Part shown: piece after piece, positions 13,101 through 28,100 of the stretch
Numbering within the stretch: position 1 is the stretch's first letter
Layout: the number at the start of each line of letters is the position of its first letter
Assembly (NCBI GenBank): GCA_936440205.1
Contig: OW387149.1
Location: 9,196,114 to 9,260,113 of the forward strand
DNA: 64,000 nt
DNA from: Lepidonotus clava
Taxonomy: Eukaryota; Annelida; Polychaeta; Phyllodocida; Polynoidae
Reading direction: 5' to 3'
Made by a program: the position numbers and the translations under genes
Notes under the pieces: generated by a model
Seen by the model: only the letters and a program-made list of their open reading frames with translations
Told to the model about the DNA's origin: nothing
Databases searched by the model: none

Positions 13101-16100
13101 AGCGCTTTTACAGCTACTTACAACTTGAAACTTAAAAATATTCCAGGCAAAGTCAATTTAGATTAAATAACAGATTTTGGAGAACATGGCAATTAGGAAC
13201 TGCTATGTTCAACTTGAAAATATTCTAGGCAAAGTCAATTTAGATTGAATAAAAGGTTTTTATAGAACATGGCATTTAGAAATTGGTTTTGGAATATACT
13301 CCTGTTTACATGATATTTGTAGCATGTTGATATTTTTATCTATTTGTCAAATAAATATTTACACACATTTTGTGTGGTTTCATTTTAAAAGTACTCTGCT
13401 CAATTGATAGCTAAATATTTTAAATGTTGCAGAGTGTTAACATCACAAATCACACCAAAGGAAAGATCACAGTGGTGTGGACTGGAGGTAAGTGGATACA
13501 GTTTTTGCATTGATTGCCCTATCACAAACTCTTTATTTTCACAAAAATCTTGATTATTATTTAAAAGAAGCAAGAATTAAAAAGACAGAGAGGTCTCCCT
13601 TGTCTAAACTAATGGGCATTTTCATTTTGACCTTAAGTTTTCAAATGCAATGTAAAGCATCAACTTATGTGTTATAAATGTATTACTATCATACAACTAA
13701 AAGATCATTAAACCTTTCTGTTATTAGTACTGCTGTTTTATAACCTTTGTTTGATAGAGCAGGGCGGTTCCCATTTAAAATCTTAAGATATCACCATGTC
13801 ATATATTGATAATTTATTCCTGTCAGGTCTTATGTTAAACATTTCAATTATTTTTTCTCCTCTCATCATCAATTTTATCGATCTAAAACCTCATTCTATG
13901 TAGCAGGAGGACTCAGCATCATTCATTCATTATGCCCGCTGTAACTGAACTTTCCTCTTAACATTGAAAGTTTCGCCTTGTTTCTTTTTCAGATTCCAGT
14001 CATGTGTATTCGGTGACTCCGGTGACGTTGGACATCCCGCCCCTAAAGTCAGCCCCCTTCACAGTCACCTTCAAACCAGTGAGTTCTTTTTCTGTTAGGG
14101 CGTGAAAGTGGTGGAGTGGTTAGCATGATTGACTCGCATACGAAGGGGAACTGGGATCGATGCTGCATTGGGGCTAGACACTGCACCTCTTTGAAATCCC
14201 CCTGTGACAACAAGAGGGTAATCAAAGATCTTCAGGCCACCAGCTGTTGTGTGTATGGCCTTGTCTCTGGGACCATGCAAATTAAAGAACAACTGCATTG
14301 GTAAAAGTGTAGGGGTATGGTCTCTAACTGCTTGTAGGTTCAATCGTCATCACCGCCTGTGGCAGTTAAAGGAAAACTTGGACATAAATTCATGAGGCGC
14401 TGCTTTTTATGACATTTTCTTGACTTAAGTATTCTAAATATATTTCAAAAGTGAAAACTTGAAAATGTTAAGGTTTTAGGGAATTATCCAGGAAAGAAAT
14501 TTAATTTAGGGAATTCCCTGAATGTTGGGCTGGTCTGTACTCCCCTTGCTACGTCACAGCTATGGAAATTCCTTCTAAAGTTATTGTAGGATTCCCTGAT
14601 TAATGAAGGGTTTTTGATGGATATATATTTTGATTTATTATGAGTTGCATTAAGTCAAACATATATACTTTAGGTTACAAAGCATGACTCTTATCACAAA
14701 TTCTACAGGGATGGGGATTCCCTTCTAAGGGTAGATGGGATTCCCCAGGAACTCCCCTTGCTACGTCATACATTGGGGGAATTCCCTCAAAGATTTGATA
14801 AAATACAAGATTCTCTAATGTCCCAAAACTGTGTGTAAACCAAAAAAATTTCCATCCATTTTGCGTACATTGATAGTACGAGTGGTTAATGTTACATGCT
14901 GAATTGAATTCATTGAAAAATATTTATCCTACAGTTATGTGCAAGGTTTCCTTTAATAAAGGGTGTAAAGCAATCAATAATTAACCAACCAACTTCTCCT
15001 GTTATGAACCAGACTTTCCTTAATTAGCCCATATTTTTTGTGACTAATTAGACCACTGGTGTGTCATGATTAATGTCTTATGATCATTGTGTTAGTCTTT
15101 AATTAAATCAACATTTAAGGTGCAAAGTTACATGTGCAGCTCTCATCAAATCACTGATAGAAAGATTCTGAATCCAACTGTAAATAAAAGTAACAAAACC
15201 TATTTAATTTTCAGGGAGTGCCAAACCAGTTCTTCGGGGCAGAATTGGAATGTTACGCATACTACAAGAGTATGCGGGACTATCGCCTAGTAGAGGACAC
15301 AACACAATGCCCTCCCTGGTGTCTCAACCTTACTGCCACAGGTAAACTTGGTTTTCATAGTTTTCATATCAATAATATGATGGTTTTCATATCATTAATA
15401 TGATAAATAGAACAGAATGTGATTAATGATATATGTGATATCTAAAGCATGGAAGGAGCTGCTAGTGAAAGGGTGATTTCATCATTGCAGCGTTTGTGAA
15501 AACGGTGTTTTTGGCGGACATGTCCGACATATTGACCAGGATGTCCGAGACATTGGTCTTAAACGTTGGACATATTGTCCGGCAAAAATATGAAAATATT
15601 GATAAATTATGTCCAAGGAGTACCTCCTGAACGTCCGACATAATGTCCAGTGCTTCAAAAATTTTTCCACAAAAACTGTCATTGGGATTTTAGTTTTCTT
15701 AAGAATCTCATGGATACCAGGAACTTCTCCCCAAGAGCATCTCCCCATAATGCTTAGTTAAGCAGAAATATCACTAGCAATTTATTACATACCAACAGTC
15801 ATTAAAGACCCAAATAAAATTCATCCTGCCACAGATCCCAAGAGTTGTAGGTTCTTTGGAAATACATATGAATGTTCTTCAAAAATTCACCTCTGAAAAA
15901 CAGTGTAACCCAAGCCATTTCACTTTGAGTTTTAAAGAATCTTGTTTTATTCATCCCTCTCTATGTCTTACCAGGACACACTTTCCAGCCGAACAACGAG
16001 ACCTTCCTTCCCCGCTTTAAGTTGGACACTCAGCGATTGGTATTCCCAGCAGTCAATGCCCTAGAGGCTACTTACCGAACAGTGCGCCTAGAGAACGCAG

Positions 16101-19100
16101 GCACCACCCCTATTTTGTTCGACTTTGAGAAAGATCCCCAGGGGTAAGTCTAGAAATAATAAAGCCATTAGCACAGATCCTTAGGAACATAGATTAGAAG
16201 TTAGAGGTAAAGATAAAGATAAAGAATTAGATTACGTAGTTGTCTGATTTAAATAAATTGATGTCCTCTCCTTGTATTGTTTGATAGAGTTTTTACATTA
16301 GCACTGTATATTCATACATTTTCATGATTTTGAAGTATCTTTTAGGAGTATTTTTTAGACTCTTTATGCTGTTAGCTATAGTTCACCTTTTTCACTCTCT
16401 CTTCCCTTGTCTTTGCCTAGCATCAAATGTCTATCTTACCTGCTCTGTCTCTAAATCAATTATTCCATCTTAATTTGATCTCCCTGCATCCCACTTTGAT
16501 TTTTCCTGCTTCTGTAACCTCCCCCTGCATCTTTTTGACCTCCCCTGCTCCTTTGACCTTCACTACTTCTCTTTCTGACCTCCCTGCTCCTTCGACCTTC
16601 ACTGCTTCTCTTTCTGACCTCCCTGCCCCTTTGACCTTCACTGCTTCTCTTTCTGACCTCCCTGCTCCTTTGACCAAAATCTGAATCAATTATTCCATCT
16701 TAATTTGATCTCCCTACATCCCACTTTGATTTTTCCTGCTTCTGTAACCTCCCCCTGCATCTTTTTGACCTCCCCTGCTCCTTTGACCTTCACTACTTCT
16801 CTTTCTGACCTCCCTGCTCCTTCGACCTTCACTGCTTCTCTTTCTGACCTCCCTGCTCCTTTGACCTTCACTGCTTCTCTTTTTGACCTCCCTGCTCTTT
16901 TGACCTTCACTACTTCTCTTTCTGACCTCCCTTCACATTTGACCTTCACTGCTTCTCTTTCTGACCTCCCTGCTCCTTTGACCTTTACTGCTTCTCTTTC
17001 TGACCTCCCTGCTCTTTTGACCTTTACAACTTCTCTTTCTGACCTCACCTGCACCCCTGACCTCCACTATTATCTTGTTCTGACCTCCCTTGCGATTCCA
17101 ACCTTCCCTGAATCTCACTCTCACTTCCCTCATTTTCCTGTCTGCTCTTCCCCGCAGCTTTCTTTTACCTCTCTTGTGTGTGTGTGTGTGTGTGTGTGCT
17201 CTTTACACAGTGTCCGAAATTAACTTTTCAGGCTGTCAGCCCGGACATACTAAAATGTATTACAAGTGAGAAAAATCGGGGCAGATTTTAATGTAGCTTT
17301 CTCCAAATTTGTCAGCCCTGATATAAAACAATCAGCCTGGGGCTGACGGGCTGATGTTAATTTTGAACCCTGTTTACAGCTTCTCTTTCTGACCTCCCAT
17401 GCTCCTTTGGCCTCAGCTTCATTTCACTCTGACCTCCACAGTCTCACTCTGACCTCCATAGTACTCTTTATCACGCACCCCTCCTGTCTTGTCCTATATA
17501 TTATCTAATACAAACCCAAACCAAGAGGCTAAAGCACTGATTTGGCTTGTTCCTGTCCCTCTCTTAAAACCTTTGTGGTGGTGTAGATAGGGGTGTCCTG
17601 ATGTCGCCTGTCAATTTTAAGAAAAGGATCTGTCGCCATGTTGAATTTAAGAAAAAAACCTGTCATTGTCACCATAAGCTATGTTGCCTGTCAGTTTTAA
17701 CAATTAGCCCTGTCGCTGTGTCGAATTTAGGAGTCTATCCCCATCTTTGTGCACACAAACCCATTCCCTGTTTCTCTGAACTTTCCACGGTTCTTTTTAT
17801 TCTTTGAGTACCCTTTAAGTACTTCTGTAATTATCCCCTGTTCTCTCCCACAGTGTGTTCAGCGTAAAGCCGACTAAAGGTCTTCTGACGGGATCTCACC
17901 AACTGTTTGTGGTCAAGGTGTTGCCGCCCGCTGTGAAAACCTACAAACACACCATGAAACTCAAACTCAATGATGATGCTAAAAACACACAGGTAAATTG
18001 GGATGTCCTTCAAAACTCTTAAATGTTATTTCTACAGAAAAAATGAGTTATTTGCAAATGAAATGATGTTCATTTACTTGTATCCTATTTTTTGAGAGAA
18101 GAAAGTTTGTTGTATTTGGAACTTATTGTAAAGGAAATGGTTTTTTGAACGTTCATTGTTTTTAAAAGTTAAAAGTTACACAATCTTAACCTCAGTTTTT
18201 TCATGCAATTGTGTTTCAATCTCTAAATATATAAAACTTTACCTATGAGTTATACTTACATGATTCAGTGCAGCATACATGTTAACTAAAAGAAAGGTTT
18301 AAAAAGTTTATCTATTTGATTTGGGAATTACTCAAGCAAAAGTAAAAAAAAAGATTAAAAAAAGATTACTCAATCTTTTATGCCTTTTAATATTTCCTTC
18401 AGCACCAATCTTGCAATTACTAACCCAATTATTTTAATGTACTTGGGTTTTTATTAGATTTACTAACCTTTGCGTGCCTGCAAATATTAATTCCAATCAA
18501 AAATGTTGTTTTAGGAAATCGTGGCATGGGGGTCAGCGGAGGCAGCCGATGTCGTGCTTGAGAACGCAGGGGAGATGTACTTCAAACCGACCTGTGTTGG
18601 AACAGCCTCCCACCGACAGTACTCGGTGAAGAACGTATCACGTATCCCGATGCGCTTCGAGTGGAAGATGACACATGCTGATGCACACCTGCTCTCAGTG
18701 ATGCCAGAGAGTGGGACCATACAGCCCAATGAGTCCCAGGTCAGAGGACAATTTTTCTTTTTAAGAAAAATACAAGATGAATATTTATGAATTTAGAAAA
18801 ATTAGTATTATTTCTGTGAGGTAAACATAGTCATAGTAACAGTGTGAGTGGTTAGCCTTAGAAACTAATGACATGCTCTTGTACTGAAACAAAAGATGTT
18901 TTTTGTCTGTGCCTTTTTAATGGAATTCCTGTGCCTTTTTAATGGAATCCCAAGGCTTCACGTTTGTTACTTGTTCTATAAGCCTACTTACATTTAATGG
19001 TGAACGCACTAAAAAGTGTTTATAATGCAACAGTAGATATTATTCATCAATCAGAAATATTAGCTTTATATTCTTATACAACTCTCTCATTTAATTGACT

Positions 19101-22100
19101 GCAAACACAAGCAGACCATGACATACTTCTGTAATCTTCTTGCATGTGCCATAACACAAAAACCCAGTTATGCCAAGGTTATCCAGGTTAATCAACCAAT
19201 TAAAAAACAACTGATAAAAATGTACTTCCAGTTCCACGAATGGACGTTCGTGCCCCAGGAGCAGGACAAGGCCGTGATGAAACCTGCGCTTATTGTCTGG
19301 GGTCAGGGTCAGAGCACGTCCTCGTCAGCCGGCAAGAAGAAGCAATTCCTTGTCCGCGTAATTGGCCAAGGCTCGCTCGGCTCCATTAAGGTAAAACCCT
19401 CTTTTGAGCCATAAGGAAAGGAATAATAGACCATTAAGAAAAGTCAGGTCCCTTGTGCTCTGGATGCCAGATTAGCCAATTGTTATAGAGATGGGGCTTG
19501 CCTTTTATGTTGTAATGCCCAGGGGCAGATCCAGGATTTCCGAAAAAGAGGGGTCAGCGTATAGGATAAGTAAGAAAATGTTGGCTATTTGTGTGTCACG
19601 CATGGCATTTCTTCCACATTACAAAGATTGTTCAGGACACTTTTATGTTTTTCTTAGTCATTGATAATTAGAATCGTAATGTAAAGTTAGAGCAGATGGA
19701 AGAATGGCAGAGCCAAAGCCAAATACCAAAGAATAAAAGGAAAAAGGAAATAACACACAAAATTGAATTTTTTTCTCTGGTGTGGACAAAATTAATGATC
19801 TCCTACTCTATAAAAGTAGCTTCTACAGATGTTATTGATCATATCCCTATTAGATTTGTATACTGATGTAGCTGGAAATATATGAGCTATGCCTCACTAG
19901 CTTAATTTAATGAAGCTTTTAACAGGAGTTGGGAATACCCTTCAGTGGATAATTGGTGAAATAATTTTAGCCCATTAAGTTGAAGGAAGCACTTGGAGGA
20001 TAATAACCCCTCCCACAGTATTACCTTAAAAATGTAACATTCAGAGTGCCCACGCAAGTCTTAAAATATCTTAAATTAGCTTTATCAAATTTAAGGCATT
20101 TAAAAGTTTTTGAATTAAACATTTTATTGGCAAGAGGTTGTCACTGATATTTATTTATCATGAGGCACAAAATGATGCTCACAGCTAATTATCTGTAGGT
20201 AGGACTTTATGGCTGAACAATTATTTTATCAAGTGTCAAGAAGTCTTACATTTCCAATGGTTCATCCTTAAATAGGTCTTTAATGGGCCTTAGATTGATT
20301 TGCAAAAATAACATGAACACCCTGAACAATAGTCTTAAATGTATTTTTTATATCTTATTTCAGTCTGACCAAAGTTACGTGGATCTGGGCACTGTAGTGG
20401 TGGGGAGTACAGTGAGCCGACAGTTCACGCTGTGTAACGATGGTGACTGTAGCCTCCATTACCGTCTGACCGCTGACCAGACCATCACGGGGCCGTACCC
20501 TCCTGAGATGACCCGTGACGACCCACTAGGTAATTCCTTCTCTCTTTGATACATTAAAGGGAGCCAAAAGCAATGTTCTGTCAAAATATGACAAAATTTT
20601 GCAAACTCAAATAACTATAAAAAAATACATTCCAAGAGTCTAACTTTAGTCATTGGTAGAGTATAAATCATGATAACTAGCTATAACTTCACTTGAATCC
20701 CATAATACTCTTGTCATGTATGGCTGTGAACAGCAATGTTTGTAAACAAACCAATTTTGGTGGGTCACCAAAATTGACCAGAGACATGTTTTAATGTATT
20801 TTAATGCAGTCCAGGTCTGTATTCACAGTCTGTATTTTACCTCAGACCTAGGCTATTGCAATAGAAAATATTTCAATTTTTTTTAAACAAAATTCTAACC
20901 CTACATTGCTTTGGCTACCTATCTCCAATCATATAAAATTGAAGCGATGGTCCAGCGGAAAGTGTAGGACTTTTGCGTGGTGGGTCCAGGATTGGTTTCC
21001 TGGGCTGTTTATATGTGCTGGACAGCCTCATGAGAACTGTTAACTTTGTAGTTAAGAGACATGTCTGCGTGGTGGCTACTGCAAAGACATATAATTATAT
21101 GTCTGTATAGTGGCTACTTTGTTGACAGGTTTTACTAGTTCCCTGCGTTTTCGCTCACACATCACACTTGCCGTTTATAGTTTGATATACTGGCTTCTAT
21201 CTAGACATTGCATACTGGCTCTGGCTCTCTCAATCTATCAAATAATGCCTAGAATTATACAGATGGATGGGATACATATTGGAAGTGGTACAAATACAGC
21301 AGTAAATAATTTTTGAAACATCTGTTTTTTTCTCAGAAATGCATGTATAAGTATAGCAAAAGAAGTGTTTGAACAGGAATACCACAGTAACAAGTGATAC
21401 AGGAGGGTTAGTGCAGAGATACATACCAATAAGTAATATTTGAAAAGGGGTTTGTATAGGGACAATTCAGTAAGTTGTATATGAAAAGGGGTTTGTGCAG
21501 GGACACTTCAGAAAGTAGTTTATAAAACAGGGGTTTTGAACAGGAATGCCACAGTAATTAAAGTTAGTGATATGGGGGGGGGGGGGGCTGTGTGTGCAGA
21601 GATACACCAATAATTAGTATTAGAAAAGGGGTTTGATAGGGACACTTTAGTAAGTAGTATATAAAAAAGGGGTTTTGAACAGGAATGCCACAGTAACTAG
21701 GATGTAACATGGGAGGGTTAGTGCAGAGATACGTCAGTAAGAAGGATATGAAAAGGGGTTTGTAAAGGAACACTTCAGTAAGTAGTATATGAAACAGGGG
21801 TTTTGAACAGGAATGCCACAATACCTAGTCAGTGATATGGGGGGTGTAGTGCAGCAATGCACCAGTAAGTAGTATATGAAGAGGGGTTTGTGCAGGGACA
21901 CTTCAGAAAGTAGTATATGAAAACGTGGCTAGGGTGTTTGTCAAGATTTTGATGCTACCGCTTTGAGTACCTGGATCCCAGGATCCAGGTTTGATTGGCT
22001 CTGCCCAACTCTCTCCATGGAAAAGTAGTATAGGAAAAGGGTTTTACTTAGGGTGGCGTTCACCTTGGACACATCAGTAAGAAGAGTATGAAGAAGTAAA

Positions 22101-25100
22101 TGTAGTAGAAGGGTGTACAGGAACACATCATTAAGTAGTATGCATTAGACAGTGGGTAGGACAGTTGAGTATGTAGTATATAAAACAAGAGGTCAGGACA
22201 GTAATCAGTATATAAAACAGGAGGTTAGGATAGTAAGTAGAATTTAAAACAGGAGGTCAGGACAGTTAATAGGAAACGGTAGATCAGGACAGTAAGTAGT
22301 ATATTAAACAGGAGGTTAGGACAGTAAGTTGTATTTGAAACAGGAGGTTAGGACAGTAGGTAGTTTATGAAACAGGGATTTAGGACAGTAAATTGTTTGT
22401 TTGTTGGGATAGTTTAACATCTGGCCAACCCTTCAGGGTTCTTTCCAGACTGCACAAGGTAATGCTTTTCAGCTAGCGAATCTAGTGAAACAGGAGGTCA
22501 GGACAGTAAGTAGCATATGAAACACTAGGTTAGGACAGTAAGTAGTATAATGAATGGCAGGTTAGAACAGGAACACAGCAGTAGGTAGCATATGGCTATA
22601 TCGGCAAAGGTCTATAAAGTTCTTCAACAATGAGCTAGGCATTTCGCAGCAGTTGCCTCACATTCCTATCACAGGCATTAATAAACAATAAATCAGAAAA
22701 AATACTCTGCTGTTCCTCTGATGAATGAAGGGTATTCACTAACAAAAGACACCAAGGTTTTAACATTCGTTGGGAACCAATTGTAAGCCAGTTAATTCAT
22801 AGTGCCTCGGTCACGATGCTCGCATCGTGACTCAGTAACCATGAACTGACCAGTGTGTATCATCACCCATTGAAACATGACTATTGGCCTCCAGGGTAAT
22901 ATTATGATAGCATTCCTGGAGACTCACATACTCATCATACTATACCACACAGACTTTGGGGGGAGAATCTGTTCCGTTTCACTTTTAGTTTGCCCTGTGG
23001 GGGTCCGGGTAAGAATAGGCCCCCAGTAGCCCTTGCTGATCGTAGAAAGCGACGATAGGGGGCACTGACCAAGTGGTTCTTGGGTTCAATTCCCGGTTAG
23101 TGCTTGGTTCACTAAGGAATGAGGTACAGCAAAAATGATTGCCAGGTTTTGATCCCCTGCTGTTTGCCTGCCCTATCACCTTCATCTCATAGATTCAATC
23201 ACCAAAGACAGAATTCGTCCCAACTGGTTTTCACTGTGAAAATTACCCTGGCTGTCGGTACGGCGTAAAACACCAAACACTCACTCACTCAGTTTTAGTT
23301 CTAATCAGTCTGGTCCAGATTATGACTTGTCTGCTGAAGGTTAATTTTTTTGGGTATTATTCTTTTCTTGATTAAATTGTTTACATTGCATGTTTATTAT
23401 GGCCTTCCAAAGGTCATAAAGGCAATGATGAAACAATGGTTTTAATATAACAGTTGTGATACATTTAGATACTCATTATGATTTGGTATGATAGTTATGA
23501 TTAATCTAGATTCCAATCAAGAGTGCATGGACATTATTCATCACTGTCATTGGCATCATATAATGTGGTATAAATCAAGGGCAGATTCCCCACATATTAT
23601 ATATAGACAAACAGATATTTAATACATCTCTCTCATTACTTTCATTATCACCACCAAATGACCAACTGGAAGAACATGAACCTTATTGTATTTGAAGCTG
23701 TGGTGATTAAAAGAATTTTTTTTCTAAAAAAAGGAACACAGGTTGGTGCATTGGTTAGCATGGTTGTCTTGCATGCGGCCGGCCCAGGTTCAATCCCAGC
23801 AAAGGCACCACCTTACAATTTATCTGTGCCAATGATTGGGTTATCAGAGGCCAATGCACCACTAGCTGTTGTGTGTCTGGCCCCATCTATGGAACCAGGC
23901 GCTTTAAAGAACACCTGCCTCGGTAAATGTGCAGGAGTATGATCTGTATCTTATCGTAGATTCAACAATCCGAGACAGATTTGTCAAACCGTGTTCTCGG
24001 CGTGATATGACCATAGTTGTTGATGTGCTCTTTAACAACAAACCATCCAACCAACCAACAAATAGGCACCTCATCTCATAGATTCGGTCACCGCCCATGC
24101 AGCATAAAACTAGCTGAAAAACATTACCTTTTGCAGTCTGGAAAGAACCCGAAAGGGATGGCTGGGTGTTAAAATACTCCAACAAACAAACAAACCAACC
24201 AATGAAAAAAACATACCTAACTCGTCATTTTTTCCACCCTACAGCATTGACCTTAGATGTGGCTGAAGGTGTTCTACCCGCTGGTTCACGGCGTATAGTC
24301 ACGGCTTCGGTGCGCCCCTACCGCCGTGTCTGCTACCAGTTCTCCATCTCCTACCAACTTCTCACACCAAGAGGTAAGTTGTATTGCCATGTCCCTTATC
24401 AAAATAATATGGAATTTCTTTGTTATGTTTTTTTTTGTCCTAAAATCCTATTCCCATACTGTGTGAGCCTATGACATGATATCTCAGTGTGGCAGCACTA
24501 TAATGAGGGCATTGGGTCCCACTGCTACAAATAGGCACCTCATTTCATAGATTCAGTCACTGCCCCTGTGGTGTAAAATGAGCTGAAAGGCTTTACCTTG
24601 TACAGTCTGGTAAAAGAACCCTGAAGGGTTGGCCGGATGTTAAATTAACCCCACAAACAAACAAACTATTCCCATACTTCTAATTAGAGATAAATTGCAA
24701 ATTTAGTGTGAAAATACAAAGAATTTGACAATTAGAAATGTGTATTCAACTAAAAAAAAACGCAATGAAAAACTTGTCCTAAAAACAAACATGACCTTGT
24801 TCCTCATTAAATAATATGTGATTGTTTTTTGGCAGGTACTTTTGTTTCGAGAATCCTATTCCTGATCTGAGATAATTAGACATGAAATGGAATATCTTTG
24901 TCTTGATATTTTGGTATGAATATCTGATTCAAATCTTAAATAATAGAGAAGTTGTGTCATGAAAACTTAATGTAAAACACAAATAATCTTAAAATTGGGA
25001 TTAAAAATTCTCAATAAAACAAATACAATGATAAACTTGAATTGGTTCACTTCACTAGGCAAAACCGATGTTGCCCAGCCGGAGCCCACCCACTTGTGCC

Positions 25101-28100
25101 ACGTACTCGCTTCGGGCGTCTTCCCCACAATGGCTGTTACAGACGCCCGCTGTTACGGCAGTCTCAAGAGCATCAGCAAGAAGCAACTATGGAGCCTCTT
25201 CTCACTCGACAAGTTAGTATATGTGAATTTTACTTCTAGTTATGGACCATAGCCATTATGCCCTATACACACTAAATCATGTTTCATCTGATCAGTGCTT
25301 TAATTGGCTGCAATAATAAGCCATTTTTGCTATTTTGCACAGATGCCATTTTCCCTACTTTTGTAGGATTGCCTACTTTTTGGCTATTTTGGATTTGACA
25401 ACCAGTTTTTATGATATTACTTTAATGTCTGTTTTATATCATCTTTGTGTTACTTTCAAGCTATTCAAATTCAAATATATTGTTAGGATTCTATACCTTT
25501 AGGTTACTTTCTCAGAGTTGCTTCTGGAAAACAGGAAAAGCGGTTCCTACTTTTTCAATAGTCGCGACTGGCATCTCTCCTTGAATTTATAGGAAGCACA
25601 TGCATTTTAATACAGTCTACTGACAGGCAATCTCTTAGAAGCATGAAAGATGATTGGCTCATCCCCATAGCTGGTATAGGGCTGTTGGCTACCCTAACTC
25701 TTAAAAACTACCCTAACCCCTAAACAGCATACAACATGATTTTCACCCAGTCAGCAACCCAATCGGGTCTAATACTTACCGAATCTACTGAAACAATCTG
25801 TTGATTCAAATCAACCATATATTTTTAATACAGCATACTGATATCAGACCTCAGGAAAACACGAAAATCCTCAATGTGAATCAAATGACGTGAGATGTCA
25901 TATGGCATTTTTTGCCAGTTTTGTTATTGACTTTGTAGAAGCGGATATAGGGTGGGGATCCATGTGGTTATGTCCCTATGTAGGCTAATTAAGTACTTAA
26001 ATGACAAACACTTGCGGAAACACATGTGGTATATTCCTTCCTTTGTATGATAGATATTCCTAGGCATATTTGGTAACTTTCATCTGTTTTCTTATTTATA
26101 TAATTCCCTTATAATATAAAGGTCGTAGGCTTTATATACTCAAAATAGTTTTCTAGGAACAGCCCTGTGTAGTTTAGGTCATGCTTTCTTACCCTGGGCA
26201 CCCCCCTCCCCCATTATCAAAATTGAATGCAGGGTGTGGTCAATGATATCAGTTATTGTGGTAATTATAAGCTTTGGTTTCCTTGAGTTTTCTTGGAGTT
26301 GTCTGGAAGAAAAAGATGGATTTCTGCATAATGTAATAGTGCATGTCATATCGTATTTTCACATTTAATGCTAATTTGTCATAGATACCTTACAGTTAAT
26401 GAACCAGATCATTATACATAAATGTAGGCCCAAGGCTAAACGTAATTGGCGCATGGTGCTTTAACCCTTTCACATCGGCAAATTCCTCAAAGCCTTTCCC
26501 AGGGTAAAACGACCAATCCATGCATTCAGGCATGCCCATGCTCTCTATGGCCAATGCTTTCAGGCATTATTTTATCTCATATCTTAAATGTCTATTTAGG
26601 CAAAAAATCATAATTATGTCCTCCGATATTCAGTATGAAATGTTAGTTCTTATCATTATTGTCAAGTTTATCATACTAGTATCTTTTCAAGGATGGCGTA
26701 TTTTGTCACCGTACAATTTGTAGCATTACATGTAGCTGTAATAGATATTTGGTAAAGTAGTGAAAGGGTTAAGGTAGTTCGAGAGTGTAATATGAAAGAA
26801 ATTAGAATGATTCAGATTTCGCTTTTACAAATTGGGAAAAGAGATGGACTGATAACTAAATTAGGCATAATAGACTTACATGCGCAATCAGACAAGCATG
26901 GTACAAGTTATAATTGCCCTAAGTAAACTGATGAATATTTGTTAAACATCATAAGATATTATTAGTAGCGTGATGTACATGATGCTTCAACTAAATATAA
27001 AAAAAAAAACTTAATTACCCAGCAATCGTGTGTTAAGAGACACGCAACAGGTAAAATCGTCTAGTAGGTATGGGACTTAACTCTTGTTTTTTTCGTCCAC
27101 AGCCTTAACGTTTGTCTCGATGCCGACCCTGCTACTGGAGAACTGATGTATAATATGGCCACACGACACAGGTGAGTTAGTCATCATTGCATAACGTCAG
27201 ATTAGTCATCATTAGATGATGTCAAATTAGTCATAATTTCATAATGTCAGATTAGTCATTACTTTGTAACGAAAATTAGTCATCATTTCATAATGTCAGA
27301 TTAGTCATCATTATATAACATCAAATTAGTCATCATTTCATAACATCAAATTAGTCATTACTTATTAACGCAAATTAGTCATCATTTTATAACATCAAAT
27401 TAGTCATTATTTCATAACATCAGATTAGTCATCACTTTATAAAGTCAAATTCGGATTCCATGGTGGGTGATTACTGTGAAAATTTGAAAAAAATCAATTT
27501 AGATAATGTCGCTGAGAACACTATGGGCTAATTATCTTTCTTACCTTTGGTAAAGGTAGTTTTTTTTATTTTCCTTAAAGCCATACCCTTGTTCTTGATT
27601 AATGGGTGCGTCCCCGTGGAGATCTGGGTTGGGAGTTCCCACTGGGACTGTCCTTTGGTAAAGAACAGGTCTCAAGTATCCCCTGCTGATCATAAGAGGG
27701 GTACTTTTGGGGGCTCAGCAGGTCATCTTTGGCCTCACAACAGGGTCCCCAATCAGAGATGCCATTTCCCCTACTTTTGTAGGATTTCCTACTTTTTGGT
27801 TATTCTGGATTACACATCTGATTTTTCCTACATTGCTTTAATATCTAGAGTATTTTTGTGTTAGTTTCAACCTATTCAAGTGTGAAATCTCTATTCCTGA
27901 GGGTTATTTCTCTCCTAGGTGCTTCTAGAAAAAAATAGATAAAGTGTATCCTACTTCTCCTACTTTTTCATCAGCTGGGAATGGCATCTCTGCCCAATGC
28001 ACAGGAAAAACAGGGAAAATGGCCCCAAAAATATTCCCTTACAGGGAAAACACGAGAAACTTGCAAAATTTACCAAAACACAGGGAATTTCATTTGGCCC

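Noticed and set aside
15516-15525. GGACATGTCC, a perfect p53-family half-site
   Set aside because: A single 10-bp match in an intronic palindromic repeat cluster, with no properly spaced second half-site; expected by chance in such motifs.
16427-17223. Long open frames on both strands over the 39-bp repeat
   Set aside because: They are kept open only because the unit length is a multiple of three; the peptide is a pure repeat without start or splice context.
20930-21060. tRNA-gene-like stretch (GGTCCAGCGGAAAGTGTAGG...GGGTCCAGGATTGG)
   Set aside because: No cloverleaf could be drawn and the anticodon arm is absent; at most a decayed SINE head.
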